Assembly (NCBI RefSeq): GCF_003966715.1
Contig: NZ_AP018907.1
Coordinates: 2,964,001-3,028,000 of the forward strand
Direction of reading: 5' to 3'
Length of the DNA: 64,000 bases
Source of the DNA: Blastochloris tepida
GTDB lineage: Bacteria > Pseudomonadota > Alphaproteobacteria > Rhizobiales > Xanthobacteraceae
Below are positions 25,832 through 36,521 of this stretch, piece after piece (the stretch's first letter is position 1; every line of letters begins with the position of its first letter). Below the pieces are notes generated by a model that searched no databases, had not been told where the DNA came from, and was given only the letters and a program-made list of their open reading frames with translations. The position numbers were made by a program, and so were the translations under genes.

Positions 25832-26506
25832 ATGACGACAGGGGCAAAGCGGCTTTTGGTGTTCGGCGCGGCGGGGCGGACCGGGCGCGCGCTGGTCGAT
25901 CTCGCGGCCGCCGCGGGTTTCACGGTCACCGCGTGCGGCCGCACCGGCGGCACCGAGACCGAGCTTCCGGCCGGCGCCGAACGCGCCAGCGCCGACGTGC
26001 TGGCGCCCGCCGAGATCCGGGCGGTGCTGGCCGCGGCCCGCCCCGACATGGTGGTAAGCACCATCGGCGGCCGCATGGATCTGCGCATCGACGACGAGGG
26101 CGTGCGCAACATCGCCGACGCCTGCCTCGCAACCGGTGTCACGCGCCTCATCGCCGTCACCTCGCTCGGCTGCGGCGGCTCGGCCCAATACGCCTCCGAG
26201 CGGCTGATGGCGGCGATCGGCGAGGTGCTGGCCGCCAAGACCCGGGCGGAAGCGCACATCACCGGCCTGCCGCTCGGCTGGACCATCGTGCGGCCGGCCG
26301 GCCTGCTCGACGAGCCGGCGACCGGGCGCGGCGCGCTGTTCGACGACGAGCGCGTGCATGGCCGCATCGCCTGCCGTGACCTCGCGGCGCTGCTGCTCCG
26401 GCTCTGCGACGACGACGCAAGCGTCGGGCGGATTCTGTCGGCGGTGGACGAGGCGACGCTCAACGGCCCGGACGATCCGGTGCGCTACCAGCCGGCCACA
26501 GCCTGA
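25832..26506 (+). CDS. NAD(P)-binding oxidoreductase (atypical SDR / NmrA-like)
   Basis: A 224-residue Rossmann-fold protein. The dinucleotide-binding motif is LLVFGAAGRTGRALV (residues ~8-22), followed by ADVLAPAEIRAVL, VVSTIGG and the ITGLPLGWTIVRPAGLLDEP segment typical of the NAD(P)H-binding family. The canonical YxxxK is not obvious, as in many atypical SDRs. The substrate is unknown. GGGGAGCAG precedes the ATG. It stands alone between the IS110 element and a TonB receptor. Confidence 0.85.
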   Translation: MTTGAKRLLVFGAAGRTGRALVDLAAAAGFTVTACGRTGGTETELPAGAERASADVLAPAEIRAVLAAARPDMVVSTIGGRMDLRIDDEGVRNIADACLATGVTRLIAVTSLGCGGSAQYASERLMAAIGEVLAAKTRAEAHITGLPLGWTIVRPAGLLDEPATGRGALFDDERVHGRIACRDLAALLLRLCDDDASVGRILSAVDEATLNGPDDPVRYQPATA

Positions 26507-26592
26507 CATCCGCAAAGGACCGAACCCCGGGCGCCGCGGTCAACGCGCTGATCTATCAGGTTTTTCCTGGAGTCGGCCGCCATATTTCCAAG

Positions 26593-26621
26593 TTGACTCG
26601 CGCCCGTCCGATTCGTAACCA
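26593..26621 (+). promoter_or_regulatory. Possible promoter for TonB-dependent receptor
   Basis: TTGACT (26593-26598) and TAACCA (26616-26621) are separated by 17 nt, about 90 bp before the receptor start. The -35 is good and the -10 is weak. No cobalamin riboswitch or Fur box was recognised. Confidence 0.3.
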
Positions 26622-26709
26622 ACACGCGACTGCCTCTCTTGCGATCATGCCCAAAGGGACGGCAGACCGCCACCAGAGGGACCGGGCGGGCAATCAGGGA
26701 GGATCGGAC

Positions 26710-29019
26710 ATGGCCGGCCGCAGCGACGATCGTCCCCCCGCCGCCCGCTTCTCCCGCCCGTCTCGCGCGAGCCGGCGCGCCGGCATCGCCGCGGCGCTTC
26801 CCGTTGCTGCGATCCCCTTGGCGGCGATCCCCTTGGCGGCGCTGCTGATCGCGCCCAACGCCGCCCAGGCGCAGTCCGCCGCGGCCGGCAGCGCGGTGAC
26901 GCTCGACGAGGTGGTGGTGGAAGGCACGGCCGGACAGGGCGCCGAGGGTGCCGCCGCCAATGGCACGCCTGCAGGCCGTTCCTCGGCCGCCGCGCCGGAG
27001 GCCGAGGCGCGCCGCCGGCTCGAAGCCACCCCCGGCGCCACCGCCGTGGTCGGCGCCGAGCAGCTCGTCGGCAAGGCCGACGTGACCATCGCCGATGCGC
27101 TCAACTCGGTGCCCGGAATCATCGCCTCGGCGTTCCTCGGCGGCAACGACCAGCCGAAGATCCATATTCGCGGCTCGGGCCTGCAGACCAACCCGACCGA
27201 GCGCGGCCTGCTGATGCTGCAGGACGGCCTGCCGATCAACCGCGCCGACGGCTCCTATGTCGTCGGCCTGATCGATGCCCGGCTCGCCGACTTCATCGAG
27301 GTGTTCCGCGGCTACACCGGCAACCGGCTCGGCGCCCAGACGCTGGGCGGCGCGCTGAACTTCGTCTCGCCCACCGGCTCGCAGAGACCGGGCGTCGCGA
27401 TCGACGCCGAGGCCGGCAGCTTCGGCTATGCCATGACCAGCGCCAGCGCCGGCACGCGCCAGGGCAATCTCGATGCCTTCGGGCAGGTGAGCTATTCCAC
27501 CCGCGACGGCTATCGCGACTGGAACGATTCCCAGCGCACCAATGTCGCCTTCAATGCCGGCGCCAAGCTCGGCGACACCGTCTCGACCCGCGCCTTCTTC
27601 GCCTATACCGATCTCGGCTTCCAGGTGCCGGGGCCGCTGTCGCGCCAGCTGTTCGAGACCGACCCCACCCAGGCCGCGCCCGGCCTGGTTCCCGGCATCA
27701 ATGCCGGCCCCAATTCGGTGCGCGACCTGCCGCGCCGCGACACCGCGCAGACCCGCGGCGGCTCGCGCACCACCGCCACCTTCGGCGACAGCCTGTTCGA
27801 CGTGGCTTTCGGCTACGCCTGGACCGACGACACCTTCCGCTTCCCGATCGGCACCGGCTATCGCGACACCACCGGCGGCGATTTCACCACCACGATGCGC
27901 TACGCCTACCAGCCGGACAAGAGCGCCGCCCTGCCGCTGTTCGAGGCCAACGCGCTCTATGTGGTGGGCGCGGCGGGGCGCAATTATTTCATCAACAATC
28001 AGGGCGCCCAGAGCCTGCAATACGGCAGCAACGATCTCGACGCGGCCTCGCTGTCGGTGGGCGCCGGCTTCAACGTCCCGGTCGGCGGGCTCACATTTTC
28101 GCCGGCCATCGCCTATCAGCGGGCGACGCGCGACAGCGACGACACCTACGACCTCTCGACCCGGCCGCGGCTGGTCTACAATCAAAACACCGGCCAGTGG
28201 ATCTGGTCGACCCGGCCCGCCACCGACACCAGCTTCTCGCGCGCCTACGACGCCTGGACGCCGAGCTTCGGCGTCTCCTGGCACCCGGCCGCCGGCCAGA
28301 CGATGTTCGCCACGGTGAGCCGCAGCTTCGAGGCGCCGACCTTCGACGACCTCTTGGAGCCCACCGGCGGCAGCCCCAATGCCAGCCCGATCGGCTTCCT
28401 CACGCCCGACCTGAAGGCGCAGACCGCCACCACCGCCGAGATAGGCTGGCGCGGAACCGCCGGCCGACTCGATTGGGACGTCGTCACCTATTATTCCTGG
28501 CTCCACAACGAGCTGATCCGCACCACCGACGGCAGCACCGCCAGCACCATCAATGCCGACCGGACCAGCCATCTCGGCATCGAGCTCGGCGGCCGGCTGC
28601 AGATCACCGACCGGCTCAGCGCGCGGCTCGCCTACACCTTCCAGAACTTCCAGTTCGACGACGACCCGCTCTATGGCGACAACGAGATCGCCGGCGCGCC
28701 GCGCCATTACGTGATCGCGGCGCTGCGCTACGCCATCACCGCGCCGTGGTGGGTGGAGGGCGAGGTGCAGTGGACGCCCCAGGCGATCCCGATCGACAAC
28801 GCCAACACCTTCTATTCCGACCCGTACGCGGTGGTGAACGTGCGCACCAACTATGCGGTCTCGCCCGGCTTCTCGATCTATGGCGAGGTGCGCAACCTGT
28901 TCGATGTCGACTATGCCGGCGCCACGCTGGTGCTGGGCCAGGTGACCCAGCCGTTCCAGGCGGTGTTCCTGCCGGGCGACGGGCGGTCGTTCTACGCCGG
29001 CACGCGGGTGCGGTTCTGA
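26710..29019 (+). CDS. TonB-dependent outer-membrane receptor
   Basis: A 769-residue receptor. The N-terminal signal is long and Ala-rich, with cleavage near NAAQAQ. A TonB-box-like segment (LDEVVVEG) is followed by the plug domain (VADALNSVPGIIAS-like ADALNSVPG, IHIRGSG, LLMLQDGLPINRADGS, LGGALNFVSPTG) and a 22-strand barrel ending in the aromatic FYAGTRVRF. It imports a chelated metal or other ligand powered by TonB; the plug resembles the FecA/COG4772 group, but the ligand cannot be told. GGGAGG 8 nt before 26710 fixes the start; an upstream ATG would bury the signal peptide. Confidence 0.92.
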   Translation: MAGRSDDRPPAARFSRPSRASRRAGIAAALPVAAIPLAAIPLAALLIAPNAAQAQSAAAGSAVTLDEVVVEGTAGQGAEGAAANGTPAGRSSAAAPEAEARRRLEATPGATAVVGAEQLVGKADVTIADALNSVPGIIASAFLGGNDQPKIHIRGSGLQTNPTERGLLMLQDGLPINRADGSYVVGLIDARLADFIEVFRGYTGNRLGAQTLGGALNFVSPTGSQRPGVAIDAEAGSFGYAMTSASAGTRQGNLDAFGQVSYSTRDGYRDWNDSQRTNVAFNAGAKLGDTVSTRAFFAYTDLGFQVPGPLSRQLFETDPTQAAPGLVPGINAGPNSVRDLPRRDTAQTRGGSRTTATFGDSLFDVAFGYAWTDDTFRFPIGTGYRDTTGGDFTTTMRYAYQPDKSAALPLFEANALYVVGAAGRNYFINNQGAQSLQYGSNDLDAASLSVGAGFNVPVGGLTFSPAIAYQRATRDSDDTYDLSTRPRLVYNQNTGQWIWSTRPATDTSFSRAYDAWTPSFGVSWHPAAGQTMFATVSRSFEAPTFDDLLEPTGGSPNASPIGFLTPDLKAQTATTAEIGWRGTAGRLDWDVVTYYSWLHNELIRTTDGSTASTINADRTSHLGIELGGRLQITDRLSARLAYTFQNFQFDDDPLYGDNEIAGAPRHYVIAALRYAITAPWWVEGEVQWTPQAIPIDNANTFYSDPYAVVNVRTNYAVSPGFSIYGEVRNLFDVDYAGATLVLGQVTQPFQAVFLPGDGRSFYAGTRVRF

Positions 29020-29031
29020 GGCGAAACCGCC

Positions 29032-30048
29032 TCACACCCGGTGATAGGCGCGGTACCAGTCGACGAAGCGCGCGACCCCGGTCTCGATCGGCGTCGCGGG
29101 CTTGAAGCCGACATCGCGGGTCAGCGCCTCGACATCGGCCGAGGTCTCGGGCACGTCGCCGGGCTGGATCGGCGCCAGCTCGCGGATCGCCTTGCGGCCC
29201 AGCGCCGCCTCCAGCACGTCGACGAGGTGAAGAAGCTCCTCGGGATGGTTGTTGCCGATATTGTAGACGCGGTAGGGCGCGTTCGAGATCGACGGGTCGG
29301 GGTTGGTGTTCGACCACGCCGGATCGGGCGCAGGGACGCGGTCGGCCACCCGCACCACGCCCTCGACGATGTCGTCGATATAGGTGAAGTCGCGGCGCAT
29401 CCTGCCGTAGTTGAACAGCTGGATCGGCCGGCCGGCCAGGATCGCCTCGGTGAAGATCCACATCGCCATGTCCGGCCGCCCCCACGGGCCGTAGACGGTG
29501 AAGAAGCGCAGGCCCGTGGTCGGCAGCCGGTAGAGGTGGCTGTAGGTGTGGGCCATCAGCTCGTTGGCCTTCTTGGTGGCGGCGTAGAGGCTGACCGGGT
29601 GGTCGACCGAATCCGACACCGAGAACGGCGTCTTGCCGTTGGCGCCGTAGACCGAGGACGACGAGGCATAGACCAGATGCCCCACCCCGGCGTGCCGGCA
29701 GCCCTCCAGCACATTGAGGAAGCCGATCAGGTTCGCCTCGGCATAGGCGTGTGGATTGGTGAGCGAGTAGCGCACGCCGGCCTGGGCGGCGAGGTGGATC
29801 ACCGTGCCGGGGCGGGTCTCGGCGAACAGTTGCTCGGTGCCGGCGCGGTCGGCGAGGTCGAGCTTCACGAATGAGAAGGCGTTGTGCGGGGCAAGCTCGG
29901 CGAGCCGCGCCTCCTTGAGGCGGGGATCGTAATACGCGTTGAGGTTGTCGACGCCGATCACCCGCTGGCCCTGCGCCAGGAGCCGCCGGGCGACGTGGAA
30001 GCCGATGAAGCCGGCTGCGCCGGTGAGAAGCACGGGATCCGAAGCCAT
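29032..30048 (-). CDS. UDP-glucuronate 4-epimerase-like NAD-dependent epimerase
   Basis: A 338-residue extended SDR. The nucleotide motif is [14 protein letters not shown], the catalytic residues are in SSSSVYG and YAATKKANE (YxxxK), and [29 protein letters not shown] and YNIGN match UDP-glucuronate epimerases (CapI/LspL type). It would interconvert UDP-GlcA and UDP-GalA for capsule, O-antigen or exopolysaccharide. The length is standard. It is convergent with the TonB receptor (12 bp apart) and divergent from the WecA-like gene. Confidence 0.9.
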   Translation of the reverse strand: MASDPVLLTGAAGFIGFHVARRLLAQGQRVIGVDNLNAYYDPRLKEARLAELAPHNAFSFVKLDLADRAGTEQLFAETRPGTVIHLAAQAGVRYSLTNPHAYAEANLIGFLNVLEGCRHAGVGHLVYASSSSVYGANGKTPFSVSDSVDHPVSLYAATKKANELMAHTYSHLYRLPTTGLRFFTVYGPWGRPDMAMWIFTEAILAGRPIQLFNYGRMRRDFTYIDDIVEGVVRVADRVPAPDPAWSNTNPDPSISNAPYRVYNIGNNHPEELLHLVDVLEAALGRKAIRELAPIQPGDVPETSADVEALTRDVGFKPATPIETGVARFVDWYRAYHRV

Positions 30049-30232
30049 CGCCAAACGCCGATCCTGTCCAAAGCCGATCTTGTCCGCGCCGGGGCCGCGG
30101 CGCCCGCCCGGGCTTAGCCTCCGCCGCCGGCCGGTGCAACCGCCTGATCGCAGCCGCCTGATCGATTGACGGCCGCCAGCCGGGCGCTTACCTCGCGTCG
30201 GGACCGAAACCGGAAAGGGGCGGGGACAGAGG

Positions 30233-31264
30233 ATGGATGCCGGGCTCGACCGCAGCACGCTGGTGATCGCGGCGCCGATCCTGGGCGGCCTCGCCGCCCT
30301 GGTCTGCGCCCTGGGCATCCGGGCGTTGCACCCGCTGCTGGTGCGCTATGCGCTGGCCCGCCCCAATGCCCGCTCCAGCCACACCACCCCGACGCCGCAG
30401 GGCGCAGGCCTGGCGGTGGTCGGCGCGGTGGTGGGCCTCGGGCTCATTGCGGCGGCGGTGCTGGGCCTGCCCCTCGACACGCTGCTGGTGCTGTTCGGCG
30501 CCGGCCTGCTGCTGGCGGCGGTCGGCGCGGTCGATGACATCCGCCCGCTGCCGGCGCTGCCGCGGCTGGCCGGCCAGATCCTCGCGGTCGGCGCGGTGGT
30601 CGGCATGCTGCCGGAGGAGGCGCGCATCGTGCCCGAGCTGCCGGCGCTGATCGAACGCGCCCTCCTGGTGCTGGCCGGGGTGTGGTTCGTCAATCTGACG
30701 AACTTCATGGACGGGCTCGACTGGATGACGGTGTCGCAGTTCGTGCCGCTCACCGCCGCCATCGTGCTGTTCGGCGTGCTCGCCGGCACGGTGGATGCCG
30801 CAACCACCATCGTCGCGGCGCTGCTTTGCGGGGCGCTGATCGGCTTCGCGCCGTTCAACCGGCCGGTCGCCGCGGTGTTCCTGGGCGATGTCGGCAGCCT
30901 GCCGATCGGGCTGTTCGCCGGCTGGTGCCTGCTGCAGCTCGCCGCCTCCGGCGCGCTGGCCGCCGCCATCCTGCTGCCGCTCTACTATCTCGCCGACGCG
31001 ACGCTGACGCTGTTTCTGCGGCTGTCGCGCGGCGAGCGGGTGTGGGAGGCCCACCGCAGCCATTTCTACCAGCGCGCCACCGCCAACGACCTCAGCGTGA
31101 GCGCGATCACCAATGTGGTGTTCGCGCTCAATGTGGTGCTGGCGGTGCTGGCCGCCCTCACCCTCGCCGTCCCGGTGCCGCCGTTCCAGGCCGGCCTCGT
31201 CGGCGTCGGCGCGCTGGCGGTGGCCGCCGTGCTGCGCCTGTTCGCCACCGGCCTGCCGAAATGA
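30233..31264 (+). CDS. WecA/MraY-type glycosyl-1-phosphate transferase (GT4 family)
   Basis: A 343-residue protein with about ten membrane helices. Family motifs: [32 protein letters not shown] (the Asp pair binding Mg-UDP-sugar), [20 protein letters not shown], and the cytoplasmic HRSHFYQRA. It loads the first sugar phosphate onto undecaprenyl phosphate for O-antigen or other glycan. The stop overlaps the next epimerase start (ATGA). The exact sugar (GlcNAc or a derivative) is unknown. Confidence 0.9.
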   Translation: MDAGLDRSTLVIAAPILGGLAALVCALGIRALHPLLVRYALARPNARSSHTTPTPQGAGLAVVGAVVGLGLIAAAVLGLPLDTLLVLFGAGLLLAAVGAVDDIRPLPALPRLAGQILAVGAVVGMLPEEARIVPELPALIERALLVLAGVWFVNLTNFMDGLDWMTVSQFVPLTAAIVLFGVLAGTVDAATTIVAALLCGALIGFAPFNRPVAAVFLGDVGSLPIGLFAGWCLLQLAASGALAAAILLPLYYLADATLTLFLRLSRGERVWEAHRSHFYQRATANDLSVSAITNVVFALNVVLAVLAALTLAVPVPPFQAGLVGVGALAVAAVLRLFATGLPK

Positions 31265-32202
31265 GCGCCGCCCTTGGAGCGAACGCGCCCGGCCGCGTGC
31301 TGGTGACCGGTTCAGCCGGCTTCATCGGCCGCGCGCTGGTGCCGGCGCTCGCCGCCGCCGGCTGGCAGGTGCGCGCCGCGGCGCGCGATCCGTCCCGCGT
31401 CGCCGCCGGTCCCAATGTCGAGGCCGTCGCCCTGCCGGATCTTGGCGCCCCGGTCGACTGGCGGCCACTGGTTGCCGACGTGACCCACATCGTCCACCTC
31501 GCCGGCATCGCCCACGCCATGGGCGCGATCCCCGAGGACCGCTACGCGGCGGTGAACGGGCGCGCCACCGCAGCACTGGCGGAAGCGGCTGCGGCGGTGG
31601 GGGCGAAGCTGGTGTTCGTCTCCTCGGTGCGCGCCCAGTCGGCGGCCGTGGCGCCGGGCGTGCTGACCGAGGCCGACCCGCCGCGGCCGACCGACGCCTA
31701 CGGCCGCTCCAAGCTCGCGGCGGAGGACGCGGTGCGAACGGCCGGCGGCCGGTTCGTCATCCTGCGGCCGGTGCTGGTCTATGGGCCGGGAGTCGCCGGC
31801 AATATGGGGGCGCTGCTGAAGCTCGCCGCCACGCCCTGGCCGCTGCCGTTCGGGGCGTTCGCCAACCGCCGCTCGCTCCTGGCGCTCGGCACGCTGGTCG
31901 CCGCCACCCTCTGGGCGCTCGAAGCGCAAGCGGCCGAGGGGCAAACCTTCCTGGTCGCCGACCGCACGCCGATTGCGCTTTGCGACCTCATCGCCGCGCT
32001 GCGGCGCGGGCTCGGCCGCAGCCCGAATCTCGTTGCGGTGCCGCCGTCGCTGCTGCTGGGGGCGCTGCGGCTCGCCGGCAAGGGCGACGCCGCCGACCGG
32101 CTGGGCGGCGAGCTGGTGGTCTCGACCGACCGGCTGGCTGAGGCCGGCTTTTGCTGGCCGGCCGATGGCGAACGCGCGCTTTCCGCCCTGATGAAGACTT
32201 GA
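31261..32202 (+). CDS. NAD-dependent epimerase/dehydratase (WbpV/WbgZ-like)
   Basis: A 313-residue extended SDR with VLVTGSAGFIGRALV at the N-terminus and YGRSKLAAED (YxxxK) as catalytic motif. It is commonly paired with WecA-like transferases and probably makes the C4-epimerised or deoxy UDP-sugar that the transferase uses. It starts in the stop of the preceding gene, giving a two-gene operon. A REP-like hairpin and a G/C-tract palindrome follow the stop codon. Confidence 0.85.
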   Translation: MSAALGANAPGRVLVTGSAGFIGRALVPALAAAGWQVRAAARDPSRVAAGPNVEAVALPDLGAPVDWRPLVADVTHIVHLAGIAHAMGAIPEDRYAAVNGRATAALAEAAAAVGAKLVFVSSVRAQSAAVAPGVLTEADPPRPTDAYGRSKLAAEDAVRTAGGRFVILRPVLVYGPGVAGNMGALLKLAATPWPLPFGAFANRRSLLALGTLVAATLWALEAQAAEGQTFLVADRTPIALCDLIAALRRGLGRSPNLVAVPPSLLLGALRLAGKGDAADRLGGELVVSTDRLAEAGFCWPADGERALSALMKT

Positions 32203-32209
32203 TTCGGTT

Positions 32210-32241
32210 TCCGGTCGATCCCTTTGGGATACCGGACACCT
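32210..32241. repeat. Single-hairpin REP-like element
   Basis: GGTTTCCGG, ATCCCTTTGGGAT and CCGGACACC form the first hairpin of the composite REP family, placed 8 bp after the epimerase stop; it may act as a terminator. Confidence 0.75.
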
Positions 32242-32308
32242 GAAGCGACCGGCCGGAAATGTCGCGAGGCGGGATGCAGACGACGTGCGCCGGTCCGTAC
32301 CCGCGCAC

Positions 32309-32446
32309 CCCCCACCCCCGACCCCTCCCCACCGCTCGCGAAGCTCGCGGGGGGAGGGGAGAAAAGGGTGCGCCTCTTCTCCCCTCCCCCCATTTCTCCC
32401 CAACCAATAAACGCAGTGAATGGTGGGGAGGGGTCGGGGGTGGGGG
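32309..32446. repeat. Large G/C-tract double-hairpin repeat (copy B)
   Basis: This copy has the same arms as copy A, with a ~16-bp insertion (CTCCCCAACCAATAAA) in its right half. It lies between convergent genes and stops 12 bp from the O-antigen ligase stop codon. Confidence 0.88.
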
Positions 32447-32457
32447 GCTTCTTCTGT

Positions 32458-33687
32458 TCAGTCTGACCGGCCGGCCGGCAGCTCCATCTCCGCCACCGCC
32501 CGCATCCACACCGCGCCGAGCGCGATCGCCGCCAGCCACCAGATCTGCCACGCGCCGTGGCTGACATAGGCGATGGCGAACAGGCTGGCGAAGGTGGCGA
32601 GCGCAAAGCCGCGCGATGCGGTCGGCAGGCGGGCGATGCGGCCGGCGATCAGCACCAGCAGGATGGCGAGCAGCGCCGCCCCCACCGCGCCGAGTTCCAC
32701 CCACACCTGCAGCACGGCATTGTGGGTGTGGCCGGCGCTGAGCGGGTTGAAACGCTCGGCCGGCAGAAGCTGGATCGGCCGGATGTCGGCGAAGTCGCGC
32801 GACGCCTGAATGCCATGGCCGGCGAACCAGCGGTCGGGCACCGCCTCGGCGAAACGGTGCCAGATCTGGATGCGCTCCCAGGCGCTGCGCTTGAGGATGC
32901 CGTGCATCGCCGCCGGCACCAGATCGCCCGCCCGCGCCATCAGCAGCGGCGTCGCCGCCACCAGCGCCACCATGGCGCCGGCGCTCGCCCACACCGCCCA
33001 GCGGCCGAACAGCCAGGCCAACCCCAGCGCCGCGCCGCCGGCCAGGACGCCGAGCACCGAGGCCTGCGCCTCCGACGACAGCGCCGCCGCCGCGACCAGC
33101 GCGACGAGGGCCGCCGCCAGCCACCGTTGGCCGCACAGCGCCAGCGCTGCCGCCGCCGGCCACGCCAGCACCGCCAGCGTGATGGCGGCGTGGTTGAGCC
33201 GGAATTCCTTCGACTTGGCGCCGATGAGCGCGCGGATCGGCGTGCCGAACCTGAGTTCGATCAGCGCCAGCACGGCGGCGAGCGCCACGCCGGCCACGAG
33301 CCACCGCCATCCGCCCCTGGGCAGCGCCGCCGGCACCGCGGCAAGGCCGAGAACGCCGGTCGCCGCCACCAGGGCGATCTGGCCGGCGACGCCGAGGCTG
33401 TAGCCGGGCCGAGGCGCCCAGGCCGTGCTCGTCAGGATCCAGGCGAGGAAGAGACCGAGCGCGAGGCCGAGCGGTGCGAAGGCCTCCGCCCGCAGCGCCT
33501 CGCCCAGCGCCGGCCCGCGCCCGGTCGCCGCCAGAATGCCGGCGGCGAGCGCGAAACCCAGCGGCGCGGTGATTTGGGTCGACTGGCTGGCAATGACCAG
33601 CAGCCCCGGCGCCAGCACGCCGAGAATGAGGGCCAGCACGATCGCCGACCGGCCTTCCAGGCTTGTTGCGGGCTGGATCATCTGCAT
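32458..33687 (-). CDS. O-antigen ligase/polymerase family membrane protein
   Basis: A 409-residue protein with about ten to twelve helices and the Wzy_C/WaaL core: a large periplasmic loop containing RIQIWHRFAEAVPDRWFAGHGIQA and the conserved GHTHNAVLQVWVELG. Ligases of this family join polymerised O-antigen to lipid A-core or polymerise repeat units. The start at 33687 is a compromise; ATG at 33681 is equally possible, with GGACGAG upstream. The gene is oriented with the dehydrogenase and GT4 genes upstream. Confidence 0.85.
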   Translation of the reverse strand: MQMIQPATSLEGRSAIVLALILGVLAPGLLVIASQSTQITAPLGFALAAGILAATGRGPALGEALRAEAFAPLGLALGLFLAWILTSTAWAPRPGYSLGVAGQIALVAATGVLGLAAVPAALPRGGWRWLVAGVALAAVLALIELRFGTPIRALIGAKSKEFRLNHAAITLAVLAWPAAAALALCGQRWLAAALVALVAAAALSSEAQASVLGVLAGGAALGLAWLFGRWAVWASAGAMVALVAATPLLMARAGDLVPAAMHGILKRSAWERIQIWHRFAEAVPDRWFAGHGIQASRDFADIRPIQLLPAERFNPLSAGHTHNAVLQVWVELGAVGAALLAILLVLIAGRIARLPTASRGFALATFASLFAIAYVSHGAWQIWWLAAIALGAVWMRAVAEMELPAGRSD

Positions 33688-33734
33688 TTCAGCTTGCTCG
33701 TCCTGATTCTTTACGTCTTCCGAGAAGCCGCGCG

Positions 33735-33795
33735 GCTCTTCTCTTCCCTCTCCCGCAAGAGCTTGCGCGCGCCCGGGTGGGAGAGGGAAGGCCCC
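33735..33795. repeat. GGGAGAG-type hairpin repeat
   Basis: CTTCCCTCTCCCGCAAGAG-like arms with GGTGGGAGAGGGAAG form a hairpin related to the blocks at 13245-13436. It lies between the ligase and the dehydrogenase genes. Confidence 0.65.
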
Positions 33796-33796
33796 G

Positions 33797-35110
<1,314 letters not shown>

Positions 35111-35140
35111 GATTTCACCCAGCTCCCACCGGCGCGCCGC

Positions 35141-36292
35141 CTATGCCGCCCCCGCGCCCGGTCTATCAATCCTCGCGGGCTCCGCACACAACCTTTCGTA
35201 GAGGGAGACGATATCCCGGCCGACGCGCTCGGCCGAGAACTCCACCTCGGCGAGGCGCCGGCTCTCGGCGGCGAAACGGCGGCGCAGCGCGGCGTCGCCG
35301 GCCAGCCGGTCGATGGCGGCGGCCAGCGCCGCGGCATCGTCCACCGGAAAGGTCAAGGCGTTGACGCCGTCGCGCGCCACCTCGCGGCAGCCCGGCGCGT
35401 CGGTGGCGATCATCGCCCGGCCGCAGGCCGCGGCCTCCAGCAGGCTCAGCGGCAGCCCCTCGCGGCGCGACGCCAGCACGGCGATGTGCGCCTGCCGCCA
35501 GACGCTGGCGATGTCGCCGACATGGCCGAGCCACTGGATTCCAGGCTCGCCGGCCCAGGCTCCAAGCTCGGCCTCCGGGATGCTCGCCGGATTGGATGGA
35601 TCGGGCGTGCCGGCCAGCAGCAGCCGCGGCGCCGATCCCGCCGCCCGCAGCCGGCGGTGGGCCTCGATCAGCGTGCGCACGCCCTTGTCCTCCAGCATCC
35701 GGCCGACATAGGCGAGCGTCACCTCGCCCGCGGGTTCCGGCAGCGGCTGGAAGCGGCGGACATCGACACCCGAGCCCGGCACCAGCACGATGCGGCCGTC
35801 ATCCACCCCCATATCCAGCAGCAGCGCCCGGTCGTCCGGGTTCTGCACCAACGCCGCGGTCTCCGGGCGCGCCAGCAGTCGCGGCAGCAGCCACAGCAGC
35901 GCGCGCTTGGCCGGGCTCGCCTTCGACAGGAACACCGCGCCGAGCCCGGTGAGGGCGTTGACGGCGGGAAGCTTGAGCCCGGTCGCCGCCAGCGAGCCGA
36001 TCACCACGCCCTGCAGCGCGACATGGTGGGCCAAAGCCGGGCGGATGCGGCGGTAGAGCGCGCGCACCGCGGCGACGCTGGCCAGCAGGTGGTCCGGCCG
36101 GGTGCTGCCGCGCTTGAGATCGACCGGGTGCAGCACGAAGCCCTCGGCCAGAATCGCCGGGCCGTGGCGGTCCACCCGGGTGATCACATGCACCTCGAAG
36201 CCCGCGACCTTCGCCGCCCGGGCCATCGGCAGCCGGTGCGAGACGAAGTACCAGTCTTCGGTGACGAGATAGACGAGGCGCGGTGTGGACAT
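35141..36292 (-). CDS. GT4-family glycosyltransferase
   Basis: A 383-residue GT-B enzyme. The N-terminal domain begins RLVYLVTEDWYFVSHRLPMARAA, a signature of O-antigen GT4 enzymes. The C-terminal donor site has LAYVGRMLEDKGVRTLIEA and the EX7E motif SRREGLPLSLLEAAACGRAM. It transfers a nucleotide-activated sugar in the cytoplasm during assembly of the surface polysaccharide. It starts the GT4-dehydrogenase-ligase operon and is divergent from menF, with 229 bp between them and no other gene there. Confidence 0.9.
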   Translation of the reverse strand: MSTPRLVYLVTEDWYFVSHRLPMARAAKVAGFEVHVITRVDRHGPAILAEGFVLHPVDLKRGSTRPDHLLASVAAVRALYRRIRPALAHHVALQGVVIGSLAATGLKLPAVNALTGLGAVFLSKASPAKRALLWLLPRLLARPETAALVQNPDDRALLLDMGVDDGRIVLVPGSGVDVRRFQPLPEPAGEVTLAYVGRMLEDKGVRTLIEAHRRLRAAGSAPRLLLAGTPDPSNPASIPEAELGAWAGEPGIQWLGHVGDIASVWRQAHIAVLASRREGLPLSLLEAAACGRAMIATDAPGCREVARDGVNALTFPVDDAAALAAAIDRLAGDAALRRRFAAESRRLAEVEFSAERVGRDIVSLYERLCAEPARIDRPGAGAA

Positions 36293-36521
36293 GCGGCAAG
36301 GTTGGGCGGCTTGGCACGGGATCCGGCCGCCGGGACGGCGGGGCAGCCTTTCGAGGCGCGCCCTTCATAGAAGGCTGGCCGGGGTCCGGCAAACGCCGTT
36401 TGCGTCGGCAACCCCGGCCGTGCCATGTCAGGGGCCGACCATGAGAGTTTCGCGCGGCCGCCAGGGATCGGCTCCGGCCCGGCCGCAAGGTTCACGAACG
36501 TCCTGCCCCGGCTGACTGCGC

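Noticed and set aside
26485..28707. A 740-codon minus-strand open frame opposite the TonB receptor
   Set aside because: It is composition-driven and without domain features, while the plus strand encodes a complete receptor with signal peptide and C-terminal aromatic residue.
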